Shown one piece after another: positions 13,889 through 15,070 of a DNA stretch of 15,070 nucleotides. The translations under genes and the position numbers were made by a program. The notes under the pieces are model-generated. The model was not told the origin of the DNA, did no database searches, and saw nothing but the letters and a program-made list of their open reading frames with translations. This DNA is from JAIVGV01 sp045807785 (GTDB lineage: Bacteria; Acidobacteriota; Blastocatellia; Pyrinomonadales; Pyrinomonadaceae), in contig JBJMGS010000028.1 in assembly GCA_045807785.1 (NCBI GenBank), positions 1 to 15,070 on the forward strand, in the 5' to 3' direction. Each line of letters starts with the position of its first letter. The stretch's first letter is position 1.

Positions 13889-15070
13889 ATGCCGAATACA
13901 ACCGACTTCGCCCACCTGCATTTACACACTGATTACAGTCTTCTGGACGGAGCCATCCAGATCAAGCCGCTCGCCAAGCGCGTCGAGGAACTCGGCATGA
14001 AGTCGTGCGCCATGACGGATCACGGCAACATCTACGGCGCGGTCTCCTTCTACTCGGAGATGAAGGCGCACGGCATCAAGCCGATCATCGGGTGCGAAGT
14101 CTATCTGGCGCCGACCTCGCGCTTCGACAAGCCGGAGACGCGAAAAGGGGAGAAGCCCTACAACCACATGATCCTGCTGGCGAAGGATCGCGAAGGCTAT
14201 CACAACCTCACGCGCCTCACCTCTCGCGCGTTCAAAGAAGGTTTCTACCGCAAGCCGCGAATTGATCGCGAACTCTTGTCCGAGTTCGGCGGCGGGATCG
14301 TCGGCCTGTCGGCGTGCCTGTCGGGCGTGCCGCAGGCGCACCTCAAGAACGGCAAGCTCGACGAGGCGGCCAAGTGCGCGCTCGAGTTTCAGGACATTCT
14401 CGGTAAAGGCAACTACTTCCTCGAAATTCAGGATCACCAGCTCGAAGACCAGCAGAAGATCAATAAGAATTTAGTCGCGCTCTCGAAGCGTACCGGCATC
14501 CCGCTCGTCGCCACCAACGACGCGCATTATCTCTACCGCGACGACTACGAGGCGCACGATGTGATGCTCTGCATCGGCACTGGTCGAACCGTCAACGACA
14601 CTGACCGGATGAAGTTCGGCGGGCCGCAGTGGTACGTCCGCTCGCCCGAAGAGATGGCGCAGATTTTCGCAGACCTCTGCCCCGACGCCGTGGGCCGCAC
14701 GGCGCAGGTCGCAGAGATGTGCGACCTCAAACTTCCGCTCGGCGAGAACCACCTGCCCGTCTTCCCCATCCCGAAGGCGGAGGGCGACCTGACGATTGAC
14801 GAATACTTCGAGAAGGTCGTGCGCGAAGGCTATGAGAAGCGGCGCGCGACCGTCTGGGATCGCCTCCAGTCTGACGGTCAGCTCAAGCACAGCCTCTCGG
14901 AATACCAGGCGCGCGTCTCGCGCGAGATCGCGATGATCAAGCAGATGGGCTTCCCCAGCTACTTCCTCATCGTCTGGGACTTCATCAAGTTCGCGAAAGA
15001 CCGCCACATCCCCGTCGGCCCCGGTCGCGGCTCCGCCGCCGGCTCGCTCGTCGCCTATTGTCTGGAGATC
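13889..15070 (+). CDS. dnaE: DNA polymerase III alpha subunit DnaE, N-terminal part (runs off the window)
   Basis: DnaE is the replicative polymerase of the bacterial chromosome. The 394 codons seen cover the PHP domain (about residues 5-280) and the start of the polymerase core. All nine residues that bind metals in active PHP domains are present: His11 and His13 (HLHLHT), Asp20, His45 (MTDHGN), Glu70 (GCEVY), His93, Cys143 (SACLSG), Asp211 and His213 (NDAHY). The E. coli protein has lost several of them. The visible polymerase part includes MGFPSYFLIVWDFI and the palm glycine-rich motif GPGRGSAAGSLVAY; the catalytic aspartates lie beyond the window. The ATG at 13889 gives the usual DnaE N-terminus; AGGGA is close upstream (3 bases), a weak ribosome site. 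DnaE1 versus DnaE2 is not settled by this part, but the active PHP and normal start favour DnaE1. Confidence 0.96.
   Translation, partial: MPNTTDFAHLHLHTDYSLLDGAIQIKPLAKRVEELGMKSCAMTDHGNIYGAVSFYSEMKAHGIKPIIGCEVYLAPTSRFDKPETRKGEKPYNHMILLAKDREGYHNLTRLTSRAFKEGFYRKPRIDRELLSEFGGGIVGLSACLSGVPQAHLKNGKLDEAAKCALEFQDILGKGNYFLEIQDHQLEDQQKINKNLVALSKRTGIPLVATNDAHYLYRDDYEAHDVMLCIGTGRTVNDTDRMKFGGPQWYVRSPEEMAQIFADLCPDAVGRTAQVAEMCDLKLPLGENHLPVFPIPKAEGDLTIDEYFEKVVREGYEKRRATVWDRLQSDGQLKHSLSEYQARVSREIAMIKQMGFPSYFLIVWDFIKFAKDRHIPVGPGRGSAAGSLVAYCLEI

Overview
This is a GC-rich bacterial chromosome segment of ordinary, tightly packed genes, with no sign of a plasmid, prophage or integrated island. Several things fit an Acidobacteriota genome, probably class Blastocatellia: the strong G/C bias at third codon positions, the long VWA/MoxR cluster, a DinB-like DUF1572 gene, a DUF433 gene, and short palindromic repeats between genes. 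That placement comes from gene-content memory, since there is no rRNA or other marker in the window.

Layout. On the minus strand, reading right to left, are mnmA (tRNA 2-thiouridylase, 2612-1494), a small putative lipoprotein of unknown function 9 bases behind it (1484-1023), and the 5' part of sppA (signal peptide peptidase, 861 to beyond base 1). A 467-base divergent intergenic region (2613-3079) holds a nested set of REP-like palindromes. On the plus strand follows a three-gene operon: a MoxR/NorQ-type AAA+ ATPase (3080-3904), a DinB-like putative metalloprotein (3926-4465) and a very long NorD/CbbO-like VWA protein (4465-7695). After it come a lone DUF433 antitoxin-like gene (7750-8067), a pyridoxamine-phosphate-oxidase-like flavin-binding protein (8179-8718), tRNA-Ser(UGA) (8807-8889) with a clear terminator, and an MscS-type mechanosensitive channel (9014-10105).

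The next block is an operon of three genes joined by ATGA overlaps: a TetR regulator resembling Bacillus FadR (10239-10856), an AMP-forming long-chain acyl-CoA synthetase (10853-12697) and a threonine/serine dehydratase-like PLP enzyme (12694-13656). A near-palindrome upstream of the regulator (10192-10209) closely matches the Bacillus FadR box as I remember it, so the operon is probably self-controlled and induced by long-chain acyl-CoA. A long imperfect hairpin repeat (13673-13764) separates it from the 5' part of dnaE (13889 to the window end), which has a good promoter and a complete set of PHP-domain metal ligands.

The best candidate for something undescribed is the ATPase / DinB-like / VWA operon. 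ATPase-VWA pairs of this class remodel or activate metalloenzymes (Rubisco by CbbQO, nitric oxide reductase by NorQD), but no such target lies nearby. A small putative metal-binding protein is translationally coupled between the two partners, and the VWA protein carries an extra N-terminal array of about eight ~38-residue helical repeats.
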